A stretch of DNA of 64,000 nt from an uncultured Christensenella sp. (GTDB taxonomy: Bacteria; Bacillota; Clostridia; Christensenellales; UBA3700): positions 186,001 to 250,000 of the forward strand of contig CAJTYW010000001.1 in assembly GCA_910583995.1 (NCBI GenBank). The letters run 5' to 3'. Shown here piece after piece: positions 8,413-15,770 of this stretch (its first letter is position 1; each line of letters starts with the position of its first letter). The position numbers were made by a program, and so were the translations under genes. Under the pieces are notes generated by a model. It saw nothing but the letters and a program-made list of their open reading frames with translations. It ran no database searches and was not told where the DNA came from.

Positions 8413-8911
8413 AAACCGCTATTTGCTCCAAAATTTCGTTATTTAAATAAATTTTCTTGTTATCAATATCCACTTTTAACAACACTGTCTTTAAACAAGG
8501 AAACATAAAATCTCTATTATCATTTATTCCTTTTACAACATAAACATCGGCTGCACCATATTGTAAAATATTATCCAATATACCAATAGTTTTTTCACAA
8601 ACTATAATTTCCGAACCGATAATATCTGCAATCAAATATCGTCCTTCTTCAAGTTTTGGCATTTTATCTCTTTTAAATGATACTTGCATACCGCGTAAAA
8701 GTTCCGCTTGATTTCTGTCATCAACCCCTTCAAGCTTAAAAAATACTCCATTAACAAGATTTTTAACACTTATAACTTTGTAGCTAACATTATCAATATA
8801 AATTTCTTTTAACTTACTTACAAGCTGTTTGTCACTTGCGGTTATGTCTACTTTTATCTCGCCTTTTATGCCTTGCGGTTTAATAACTTTACCTATTACA
8901 ATTTTATCCAT
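8402..8911 (-). CDS. rimM: 16S rRNA processing protein RimM
   Basis: 30S maturation factor that binds S19. N-terminal beta-barrel (IVIGKVIKPQGIKGEIKV) and C-terminal PRC-like domain (ADIIGSEIIV, DVYVVKG, MFPCLKTVLLKVDIDNKKIYL) are present. I take the ATG at 8911 (169 aa), matching the normal RimM N-terminus; the in-frame TTG at 8920 sits almost on top of the AAAGGA Shine-Dalgarno. One copy of the recurrent intergenic motif overlaps this Shine-Dalgarno. Confidence 0.92.
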   Translation of the reverse strand: MDKIVIGKVIKPQGIKGEIKVDITASDKQLVSKLKEIYIDNVSYKVISVKNLVNGVFFKLEGVDDRNQAELLRGMQVSFKRDKMPKLEEGRYLIADIIGSEIIVCEKTIGILDNILQYGAADVYVVKGINDNRDFMFPCLKTVLLKVDIDNKKIYLNNEILEQIAVYED

Positions 8912-8923
8912 AACACTCAAAAT

Positions 8924-8944
8924 CCTTTGAAAATCGATATTAAA
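8924..8944 (-). repeat. Copy of recurrent intergenic motif at the rimM ribosome binding site
   Basis: On the minus strand TTTAATATCGATTTTCAAAGG, whose AAAGG end is also the rimM Shine-Dalgarno. Copies close to this occur at 47070, 54361 and elsewhere. Confidence 0.5.
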
Positions 8945-8972
8945 TTTACAAATTTAGTTGTAATTACCAATA

Positions 8973-8995
8973 GACCCCACTTTTTGGGTGGGGTC
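8973..8995 (-). other. GC-rich hairpin between khpA and rimM
   Basis: GACCCCAC (8973-8980) pairs perfectly with GTGGGGTC (8988-8995) around a 7-nt loop. It is far richer in GC than its surroundings. No T-run follows on the minus strand, so it does not look like a classic terminator. It could be a processing or stability element, or a partial attenuator, within the ffh-rpsP-khpA-rimM transcript. Confidence 0.6.
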
Positions 8996-9004
8996 AAAGG
9001 TTTA

Positions 9005-9232
9005 TTACTTTTCGTTAATTTCTACGCTATAGCGTTTGTTTTGCTTCATACCAGAAGACTTGATAATTGCTCTAATTGCCTTTGCAACTCTGCCTTGTTT
9101 ACCGATAATTCTACCGATTTCACTTTTGTCAGAGTTAATATTGATAACTTGATTTTCTTCATCAATTTCAATATCTACTAAGCTAGGGTCATCAACAAGT
9201 CCATTAATTATTGTTCTTACTAATTCTTGCAT
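9005..9232 (-). CDS. khpA: KH-domain RNA-binding protein KhpA (YlqC)
   Basis: 75-aa single KH domain, with the GxxG loop in IGRIIGKQGRVAKAIRAII. Forms an RNA-binding complex with KhpB (Jag) in Firmicutes, with effects on cell division and elongation. It lies 2 nt after rpsP, the standard place. Confidence 0.93.
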   Translation of the reverse strand: MQELVRTIINGLVDDPSLVDIEIDEENQVININSDKSEIGRIIGKQGRVAKAIRAIIKSSGMKQNKRYSVEINEK

Positions 9233-9234
9233 AA

Positions 9235-9480
9235 TTATTTAATAAGTCCTTCTTTTTTAAGCAAATCTTTAACAGTATCAGTACATTGAGCACCATTGCT
9301 TAACCATTTGCTAGCAATTTCAGTATCAATTTTTACAACTGCTGGCTCTTTAGTTGGGTCATAATAACCGATTGATTCGATATATTGACCATCTCTTGCT
9401 TTTCTGCTGTCCATTGCTACAATACGATAAAATGGCTTACCTTTTTTACCCATTCTTGTTAATCTTAATTTAACTGCCAT
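9235..9480 (-). CDS. rpsP: 30S ribosomal protein S16
   Basis: 81 aa with the S16 signature VKLRLTRMGKKGKPFYRIVAMDSRK read in part, and YYDPTKEPAVVKID. GGAGG precedes the start. Part of the ylxM-ffh-rpsP-khpA-rimM-trmD operon. Confidence 0.97.
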   Translation of the reverse strand: MAVKLRLTRMGKKGKPFYRIVAMDSRKARDGQYIESIGYYDPTKEPAVVKIDTEIASKWLSNGAQCTDTVKDLLKKEGLIK

Positions 9481-9568
9481 AAGAATAATTCCTCCAAAAT
9501 TTGTTCATTTTTTATTTTATTTATATAATTAAAATTAATTATCTATTATTTTGTTTAGCAATATGTTA

Positions 9569-10900
9569 TTAAAACGGCATTCTCATTCTGCCTTTCATAC
9601 CACCGCTTGTCATTCTACGCATCATTTCTTTTGTCTGCTCAAATTGTTTTAAAAGAGAGTTTACTTCCTGAATTGATGTTCCGCTACCATTTGCTATTCT
9701 TTTTCTTCTTGAGCCTTTAATAATCTGTGGATTCTCTCTCTCATTTGGTGTCATTGAACGAATAATTGCCTTTAATCTGTCGATTTGCTTGTCGTCAATA
9801 TCCAAATCTTGACCTTTAAGCTTACCACTTAAACCAGGAATCATATTAAGCATATCTTTCATACTGCCCATTTGATTCATTCTCTCAAACTGCTCAAGAT
9901 AGTCATTTAAATCAAAGGATTTATCTTTAATTTTCTTTTGTAATTTTTTTGCGTCTTCTTCGGTAATTGCGTTTTGTGCTTTTTCAATAAGTGTAAGCAC
10001 ATCGCCCATACCTAAAATTCTTGAAGCCATTCTGTCTGGGTGGAAAGCTTCAATATCTGTCATTTTTTCGCCGATACCACAGAATTTAACTGGTTTGCCA
10101 GTTACTGCTTTTATTGATAAAGCCGCACCGCCCCTAGTATCACCATCTAGCTTTGTAAGTACAACGCCTGTAATATCTAATTGTTTGTTAAAGGTATCTG
10201 CAACATTTACAGCATCTTGACCTGTCATACTATCGACAGTTAGCAATATTTCGTGCGGTTTATAAGTATTCTTTATAGACTGCAATTCTTCCATCAACTC
10301 TTCGTCAATATGAAGTCGTCCTGCAGTATCTATAATCACTACATCGTGACCATTTTTTGTAGCTAAGTCAAAAGCACCTTTTAAAATTTTTAAAGGAGCG
10401 ATTTGTCCTTGTTCATAAACAGGCACTCCTACACTGCCACCAACCACTTGTAATTGCTTAATTGCTGCAGGTCGGTAAATATCACAAGCAACTAACAATG
10501 GTTTTTTGCCTTGCTTTTTAAGCATAAGTGCAAGTTTACCGCACATAGTAGTTTTACCTGCACCTTGCAAACCACACATCATAATTATTGTAGGTGGTTT
10601 ATCACTTACGGCAAGCTTTGAGTGAGTTGCACCCATAAGCTCGATAAGTTCTTCATTAACGATTTTTATAACTTGTTGAGCGGGTGATAAACTGCGTAAA
10701 ATATCTTCACCAATAGCTTTTTCACTTACTTTGTTAACAAACTGCTTAACAACGGTAAAGTTAACATCCGCTTCCAAAAGTGCAACTCTGACTTCTCTCA
10801 TAGCACCTTTTACTTCAAGCTCTGTAAGTTTCCCCTTATTTTTCAGTTTTGAAAAAATATGTCCAAGTCTATCGCTCAAACTATTAAATGTCCCCATCAT
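9569..10900 (-). CDS. ffh: Signal recognition particle GTPase Ffh
   Basis: GTPase and signal-sequence-binding subunit of the SRP, delivering nascent membrane proteins to FtsY. N domain, then G domain with G1 (GLQGAGKTT), DTAGR, TKLD and GIGEK, followed by the Met-rich M domain (SMKDMLNMIPGLSGK, then RRKRIANGSGTSIQEVN). 443 aa. GGAGG precedes the ATG pair at 10900. The 5' end overlaps ylxM by 17 nt. Confidence 0.97.
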   Translation of the reverse strand: MMGTFNSLSDRLGHIFSKLKNKGKLTELEVKGAMREVRVALLEADVNFTVVKQFVNKVSEKAIGEDILRSLSPAQQVIKIVNEELIELMGATHSKLAVSDKPPTIIMMCGLQGAGKTTMCGKLALMLKKQGKKPLLVACDIYRPAAIKQLQVVGGSVGVPVYEQGQIAPLKILKGAFDLATKNGHDVVIIDTAGRLHIDEELMEELQSIKNTYKPHEILLTVDSMTGQDAVNVADTFNKQLDITGVVLTKLDGDTRGGAALSIKAVTGKPVKFCGIGEKMTDIEAFHPDRMASRILGMGDVLTLIEKAQNAITEEDAKKLQKKIKDKSFDLNDYLEQFERMNQMGSMKDMLNMIPGLSGKLKGQDLDIDDKQIDRLKAIIRSMTPNERENPQIIKGSRRKRIANGSGTSIQEVNSLLKQFEQTKEMMRRMTSGGMKGRMRMPF

Positions 10901-11234
10901 TATCCTCCAAGATTTCTTTAAGCAAATTAAGCGACTTTTTGCTATTATCTATATCATTATTGTCAATAGCATTTTCAAGTTGCAACATTACTTCTTGCAT
11001 TTTAAGAAACTTTTTACTCAAACCAAGTTTTGTTTCATAATCTTCAAGTAAATTTTCTGCTCGCTTAATTGTATCCCTAACCGCTTGACGGCTAACACCA
11101 AATTGCTCTGCTATTTCAAAAAGTGAAATATCGCAATCATAATATAGCCTAATCATTTCGCATTGGTGTTTTGTAAGCAGACAACCATAAAAATCATTAT
11201 ATCTACTTATAAATAGTTTATTTGATTTTGACAT
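10884..11234 (-). CDS. ylxM: YlxM/p13 family HTH protein, SRP-associated
   Basis: Small sigma-70 region-4-like HTH protein (TKHQCEMIRLYYDCDISLFE, then IAEQFGVSRQAVRDTIKRAE). In Firmicutes and mycoplasmas it always precedes ffh and has been tied to SRP function. I take the ATG at 11234 with GGAG in front (116 aa); longer in-frame starts would place the Shine-Dalgarno within the gene. First gene of the SRP/ribosome operon, behind a consensus promoter. Confidence 0.9.
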   Translation of the reverse strand: MSKSNKLFISRYNDFYGCLLTKHQCEMIRLYYDCDISLFEIAEQFGVSRQAVRDTIKRAENLLEDYETKLGLSKKFLKMQEVMLQLENAIDNNDIDNSKKSLNLLKEILEDNDGDI

Positions 11235-11255
11235 TGTACTGCTCCTTCGCATAAT

Positions 11256-11310
11256 GTGTAAAGGACTTTACCTTTACACCAATTATATAGCACAAAAAAA
11301 TATTTGTCAA
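11256..11310 (-). promoter_or_regulatory. Consensus sigma-A promoter of ylxM-ffh operon with inverted repeat at +1
   Basis: On the minus strand TTGACA (11310-11305), 17 bp, TATAAT (11287-11282). A perfect 9-bp inverted repeat, GTGTAAAGG / CCTTTACAC (11256-11279, 6-bp spacer), spans the predicted start site near 11275. It may be a repressor operator or a 5' stabilising stem. Confidence 0.8.
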
Positions 11311-11449
11311 GCATTTAGCATTAAAATTTAATTTAATATTGCATATTTATATATTAATTGTGAAATTATATATATTTATTAAAATCGAAAAAATATAAAT
11401 TTTGCAATCGCAATTTTTTAATTTATAGTTAAAATTACATTAAATCAAT

Positions 11450-11466
11450 CGAAAATCGATATTAAA
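11450..11466 (-). repeat. Copy of recurrent intergenic motif
   Basis: Minus strand TTTAATATCGATTTTCG, close to the stop of the VTT-domain gene. See the finding on the interspersed motif. Confidence 0.45.
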
Positions 11467-11473
11467 TTATATT

Positions 11474-12517
11474 TTATTCCTTATAATTAATTTGATATTT
11501 TTTTGTTTTATATTTCTGTTTACTTCGGCTAGTGTTTACTGACATTTCCCTATCTGCATCAATAATTGTATCACTTATAAGATTTTGAACATCTGAATTT
11601 AACTTTTCTTTATTTATAGTAAGTGATAATTCATTTGCACCAAAATGCTTTTGAATTAGTTTAACAAGCCAATTTTCAAGTTTGTCGCTATATTTCCACA
11701 AACCTACAAACATTGCAATTACTGCAATACCAATCAATATCCAAAGCAAAATGCCCCACCAAGTATTAAGTGGTATTTTACCCATAATATCAAATGTCAA
11801 GGTTTGTCCAATTATTGTAAGTGGTCTTGTAACTATTTGCATTATAAAAAATGTAGTATAGGACATTGTAGTTACACCAGCAAATATACAAAGCAAATCG
11901 TCAGGGAATACAGGTAGCAAAAACATCATAAACAACATCATTTTATCTCTGCCCTTCAACATTTTTTGATATTTGTTGTATGATTTTGCACCTACCATCC
12001 AAATTAGCAATTTAACACCGAATACTCTCCCCAAAAAGAATGCAAACATAGAACCCAGCATCATTCCAACCAAGCTACAAACAAATACAAGCGGAAGATT
12101 TTGGAATGCAGCCATACCTGCTGCTGTAGTTATTGCAGAAGGTATAGGTATAAATGTAACTTGTAAGAACTGAATCAAAATGTAAATCAATGGTCCCCAT
12201 ATACCTGTCTTTTGCATTAAATCGGAAATATTTTCCGCATCTTTAAGTAGTTCCAATGTTCCTGACTTTAGTAGTCCTATATAAATAGCAAAGCCAATTG
12301 CCGCAAAAAACAAAACTATCAAAGTAAGTTTAAACATTGCTTCTTTTCTTTTGTAAATACAAGCAACGCAAATCATCGAAACTAAAAAAGCACCGATAAT
12401 CAATAATATAGGAAGATAAACTTTCATTTCACCAAATAAAAATATTGACTCAATCATAGTAGCTAAGCCTAAAAAAACTGCTACTAACGAAAAAGTTAAT
12501 TTTGATTTATCACTCAT
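11474..12517 (-). CDS. VTT-domain (TVP38/TMEM64, DedA-like) membrane protein
   Basis: 347-aa protein with about eight hydrophobic segments. The central part holds the VTT signature (TGIWGPLIYILIQFLQVTFI, PSAITTAAGMAAF, then LPVFPDDLLCIFAGVTTMS). The family includes phospholipid scramblase-like proteins and DedA transporters. The C-terminal 70 residues are a charged cytoplasmic tail (ending in KTKKYQINYKE). The 5' end overlaps rnhA by 8 nt. Substrate cannot be told from sequence. Confidence 0.85.
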   Translation of the reverse strand: MSDKSKLTFSLVAVFLGLATMIESIFLFGEMKVYLPILLIIGAFLVSMICVACIYKRKEAMFKLTLIVLFFAAIGFAIYIGLLKSGTLELLKDAENISDLMQKTGIWGPLIYILIQFLQVTFIPIPSAITTAAGMAAFQNLPLVFVCSLVGMMLGSMFAFFLGRVFGVKLLIWMVGAKSYNKYQKMLKGRDKMMLFMMFLLPVFPDDLLCIFAGVTTMSYTTFFIMQIVTRPLTIIGQTLTFDIMGKIPLNTWWGILLWILIGIAVIAMFVGLWKYSDKLENWLVKLIQKHFGANELSLTINKEKLNSDVQNLISDTIIDADREMSVNTSRSKQKYKTKKYQINYKE

Positions 12518-12959
12518 TTTGTCCTCCTAAAATTTTATCTACTTCTGCTCTTGCCATTTTGTCACATTCATTGTTATAAGCATTGTCACTATGTCCTTTA
12601 ACTTTAATAAACTCCACTTGATGACTTTGCACAAGATTATCAAGTTGTTGCCATAGTTCGACGTTTTTAACTTGTTTGTTTTGTTTTTTCCAACCATTTG
12701 CTTTCCAATTATCTACCCATTTTTGCAAGTAAGCATTTACAACATAAGCGGAGTCGGAATATATTTTAACACTGCATTTTTCCTTAAGACAAAGCAAAGC
12801 ATTAATTACAGCAAGCAATTCCATTCTATTATTAGTGGTATTTTGCTCACCACCGGATATCTTTTTTTCCACTCCATTATAAATAAGTATTGCCCCCCAG
12901 CCACCGGGACCTGGATTAAAGCTACAAGCTCCGTCTGTATAAATTTCTATTTCTTTCAC
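12510..12959 (-). CDS. rnhA: Ribonuclease HI
   Basis: Degrades the RNA strand of RNA-DNA hybrids. Catalytic residues are in place: YTDGAC (D), NNRMELLAVINAL (E), YSDSAYVVNAY (D) and GHSDNAYNNECDKMA (H and D). 149 aa. Start overlaps the proC stop by 4 nt. Together with rnhB the window encodes both type 1 and type 2 RNase H. Confidence 0.95.
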   Translation of the reverse strand: MKEIEIYTDGACSFNPGPGGWGAILIYNGVEKKISGGEQNTTNNRMELLAVINALLCLKEKCSVKIYSDSAYVVNAYLQKWVDNWKANGWKKQNKQVKNVELWQQLDNLVQSHQVEFIKVKGHSDNAYNNECDKMARAEVDKILGGQNE

Positions 12960-13747
12960 TTACCTAGCTCCTGTGACCTATTTCTGCATTTAATCATTGC
13001 ATTATCTATTATTTCATACAAATTATCTTGCTTAAAGCTATCTACTGCTTGAATAGTTGTGCCACCTTTTGAGCAAACTGCTTTTATCAAATCGCTAATA
13101 GGTTCGCTTGCCGTGTCAACCATACCAATACTACCTGCAAAAGTTTGTAATACGCAAGTTTTTGCATCTTCATAGCTAAGTCCCATTTTAACGCCGCTTT
13201 CTATCATACCTTCAATGAACATATATACATACGCAGGTCCGCTACCGCTTACTGCAGTAATAGCGTGAAATAAATCTTCTTCTAAATATATTGTTTTACC
13301 AATACTGTCAAATATACTCTTGACAAATTCTTTTTCATTGTTTGGTATATCGTCATTTTTACGAATAGCAGTCATACCTTTTTTTAATTTGCAAGGAGTG
13401 TTTGGCATAACTCTTGTAACATTTGCATCTTCAAAGTATTTTTTAATACCTGCATAAGTTATTCCTGCCATTATAGAAATAATATGTCGTGCTTTGCATT
13501 TAGCACCTAATTCTTCAGCAATTTCATTAAATATTTGCGGCTTTACTGCAAGCAAAATATACTCACATTCCGCAAGTACCTTTTCATTATTTTTATATGT
13601 TATAATTCCATTAATCCCCAACTCACAAAATGGGTCTGTTGCAATGATTTTACTAGGCTCAATTAATTTACTCTCAACAATTCCGTTTGCAATAGCTTTT
13701 GCCATATTGCCCGCACCGATAATGCCTAATTTGTAATTATATTCCAT
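12956..13747 (-). CDS. proC: Pyrroline-5-carboxylate reductase
   Basis: Last step of proline synthesis, NAD(P)H-dependent. Rossmann motif GIIGAGNMAKAI at the N-terminus, MPNTPCKLKKGMTA in the middle and SGSGPAYVYMFIEGMIESGV near residue 165. I take the ATG at 13747, 5 nt after AAGGAGA (263 aa), rather than a longer reading that starts inside the leader. Confidence 0.95.
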   Translation of the reverse strand: MEYNYKLGIIGAGNMAKAIANGIVESKLIEPSKIIATDPFCELGINGIITYKNNEKVLAECEYILLAVKPQIFNEIAEELGAKCKARHIISIMAGITYAGIKKYFEDANVTRVMPNTPCKLKKGMTAIRKNDDIPNNEKEFVKSIFDSIGKTIYLEEDLFHAITAVSGSGPAYVYMFIEGMIESGVKMGLSYEDAKTCVLQTFAGSIGMVDTASEPISDLIKAVCSKGGTTIQAVDSFKQDNLYEIIDNAMIKCRNRSQELGK

Positions 13748-13869
13748 ATTTTCTCCTTCATTTTCAATCAAATAAACACCATATAAGTGAAAATTTGATA
13801 TTTAACTGCTCTATTTTTCAATTTAAAAAGCCAAAATATACAAAATTTAATAATTTAATCATAAAACTA

Positions 13870-13898
13870 TTGACAACTTCAAAATTTTATCATATAAT
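13870..13898 (+). promoter_or_regulatory. Perfect sigma-A promoter of tRNA-Trp
   Basis: TTGACA (13870-13875), 17 bp, TATAAT (13893-13898); 11 bp later the tRNA begins. Confidence 0.9.
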
Positions 13899-13909
13899 AG
13901 ACTAGTCTT

Positions 13910-13984
13910 AGGGGAGTGGCTCAACGGTAGAGTAGTGGTCTCCAAAACCATTGGTTGCGTGTTCGAATCGCGTCTCCCCTGCCA
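13910..13984 (+). tRNA. trnW: tRNA-Trp (CCA anticodon)
   Basis: Seven-base-pair acceptor stem (13910-13916 with 13974-13980), D arm, anticodon loop CTCCAAA with anticodon CCA at 13942-13944, T arm with GTTCGAATC, and an encoded 3' CCA after discriminator G. It has its own promoter and terminator. Confidence 0.95.
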
Positions 13985-13985
13985 A

Positions 13986-14023
13986 TGTCGGTCAATGCGT
14001 TTTCGCTTGACCGGCACTTTTTT
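13986..14023 (+). terminator. Terminator of tRNA-Trp
   Basis: 10-bp GC-rich stem (13986-13995 with 14007-14016, G-U pair included), then C and a run of T (14018-14023). Confidence 0.9.
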
Positions 14024-14182
14024 ATCAAAAGTGTCATTGTCAAACTTTAAAACTACACTTTTTCCCTATTTTGTATATTACATAATAAATTAAGATATAA
14101 GCAATATTAATATAATTTCTATTTTATAATAACATATAAAATATTAAAAAACAATTATATTGATTAACATTCCCTTTAGTCA

Positions 14183-14323
14183 CTAATCGTCATCATCGTC
14201 TTCTTCATCATCGTCTAAACTATTTAATATATCGTCAGTATCGTCATTAAGAATATTATCATTAATAAAGTTATATGTCATAAACTGACTAATACTATCT
14301 TTCATTTTATACCAATCATCCAT
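14183..14323 (-). CDS. Small acidic protein (46 aa), unknown
   Basis: ATG at 14323 is preceded by AAGGAG at a good distance. The 46-aa product starts MDDWYKMKDSISQFM and ends in an almost uninterrupted Asp/Glu tail of nine residues (DDDEEDDDD). It does not match a family I recognise. Codon use is like neighbouring genes and there is no competing ORF on the other strand, so I regard it as real but unproven. The tail could mimic nucleic acid or bind a basic partner; that is speculation. Confidence 0.6.
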   Translation of the reverse strand: MDDWYKMKDSISQFMTYNFINDNILNDDTDDILNSLDDDEEDDDDD

Positions 14324-14456
14324 TATTATTTCTCCTTATAGAATATTTATTTTCACTTTTCAATACTAATTTGAGAAAGTTTAAGCTATTGAAATTTAAT
14401 ACAATTCTGTAGAATTTAGATAGAAAAAATTTTATATTGTAGAAATATAATATATT

Positions 14457-14485
14457 TTGCAAAAAATAGCAAAAAGTTGTATAAT
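14457..14485 (+). promoter_or_regulatory. Sigma-A promoter for the 101-aa unknown gene
   Basis: TTGCAA (14457-14462), 17 bp, TATAAT (14480-14485). Predicted start near 14492 gives a leader of about 78 nt. Confidence 0.75.
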
Positions 14486-14569
14486 AAATCCATAGATAAC
14501 TTACATATTTTATGCTTAAATGCAAATGCAAGTCAAGCAACTTTAAAACGAATTGGAGAAAAATACATT

Positions 14570-14875
14570 ATGGATATCAATAATCTAACTAAAATCATTC
14601 AACTTGCTAACACAAGAAAAATTAACCAACAACTCAAAAAACTTGGCTATATCGATTGTGAAAAGCATAAAAAATATAAGTATATTTCAATTTTAGACTT
14701 ATTTAAAGGCGATTCACAAGAAACTGAAGAATTCTTTGACCACAAAGGAAAACAGACTTATGAAGGTGGAATTATTACCAATGTAAAAGGTTATGAACAG
14801 CTTGAATTTATCATAATTAATATCAATGATGATAAACATCAGTTCCCTATTAAAATGCTTGTTTGGGCAAAGTAG
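14570..14875 (+). CDS. Unknown 101-aa protein
   Basis: Plus-strand gene behind a good promoter. I use the ATG at 14570, 11 nt after GGAG; a longer in-frame reading from 14477 would begin inside the -10 region. The product starts MDINNLTKIIQLANTRKIN, is rich in Lys, Ile and Asn, has no membrane segment or signal peptide, and ends FPIKMLVWAK. I do not recognise a family. It sits alone between minus-strand genes. Confidence 0.65.
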   Translation: MDINNLTKIIQLANTRKINQQLKKLGYIDCEKHKKYKYISILDLFKGDSQETEEFFDHKGKQTYEGGIITNVKGYEQLEFIIININDDKHQFPIKMLVWAK

Positions 14876-15004
14876 ATAAAAAATCACAATGCTTAAATAA
14901 AGTAATAATATAAAACTGCATACATTTCATCGCTTAAAACAATAGAATAGAAACAGAACCATACGACAAATCTGCTTTATTTATTTTAAATCGATATTAT
15001 TTTA

Positions 15005-15553
15005 TTATTTTTCCAAAATCACTGTTAAAAATGTGCTTTCGCCTTGCATTGAAACTTGTGCGTGTGGTATGTTAGGGTCAAAATAAATGCAATCGCCTGC
15101 ACGCAAATAGTATTCTTTATTTCCAATTAATACTCTTAACTTTCCGCTTATTACATAGTTAAACTCTTGGCCTGTGTGTTTAACAAGTTCAGGTGCTACA
15201 CCTTCGCTAATTGTAACTAGCATTGGCTCCATTTCACGATTAAAAAATTTGTGTGCAAGGCTACTAAAGCTATAGCCGTCATATCTTTCAATTTCCAAAC
15301 CTTGTCCTGCATAGCATACAGCAACTTCTTTCCTATCACTATTTTGTCCAGTAAGCAATACTGTTGGGTCAATTTCCAAAGCAGCCGCAATGTTATACAT
15401 TGTACCAATAGGTATATCAACGCTACCTTCTTCGATATTTTTATAATCTTCGACAGTCATTTTAACTTTTGCAGAAAATTCTTCCAAAGTATAATCTGAA
15501 AATTCTCTTAAATCTTTTATTCTAGCTGCAATGTCCTTAATTTTCTTATCCAT
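15005..15553 (-). CDS. XRE-family regulator with C-terminal cupin domain
   Basis: 182 aa. Residues about 9-62 form a lambda-repressor-type HTH (IKDLREFSDYTLEEFSAKV, then IPIGTMYNIAAALEIDPTVL). The second half is a cupin (HTGQEFNYVISGKLRVLIG, RAGDCIYFDPNIPHAQ). Such proteins usually sense a small molecule through the cupin and often control acyl-CoA or amine metabolism. GGAGT precedes the ATG, and a consensus promoter lies upstream. No clear target gene is adjacent. Confidence 0.88.
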   Translation of the reverse strand: MDKKIKDIAARIKDLREFSDYTLEEFSAKVKMTVEDYKNIEEGSVDIPIGTMYNIAAALEIDPTVLLTGQNSDRKEVAVCYAGQGLEIERYDGYSFSSLAHKFFNREMEPMLVTISEGVAPELVKHTGQEFNYVISGKLRVLIGNKEYYLRAGDCIYFDPNIPHAQVSMQGESTFLTVILEK

Positions 15554-15609
15554 AACGACTCCTTAACACAAATTTTAATAAAAAAGTTTGAATTTTAACT
15601 ATTTACATT

Positions 15610-15638
15610 ATTATAATATAAAAATAATATTTTTTCAA
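15610..15638 (-). promoter_or_regulatory. Sigma-A promoter of the XRE-cupin gene
   Basis: Minus strand TTGAAA (15638-15633), 17 bp, TATAAT (15615-15610), about 60 bp before the ATG. Confidence 0.75.
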
Positions 15639-15678
15639 GTCTTTTAATTTAAAATAATAGCTTTTATTTAATAAAAAA

Positions 15679-15704
15679 ATAACCTGCCATAAAAAACAGG
15701 TTAT
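15679..15704 (-). terminator. Terminator after the S41 protease gene
   Basis: 8-bp stem (15679-15686 with 15697-15704) and, on the minus strand, a run of seven T. It closes the long minus-strand unit ending with the protease. Confidence 0.8.
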
Positions 15705-15770
15705 CAAAATTTATTACAAGAATAATTTTACCACTAATTTTTTCAAATTTGATTAAAAACAAATCAATAT

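Noticed and set aside
14316..14540. 74-codon minus-strand frame
   Set aside because: It covers the promoter of the plus-strand gene and the 5' region of the small acidic gene; the product is Phe/Tyr/Leu-rich, with no Shine-Dalgarno.
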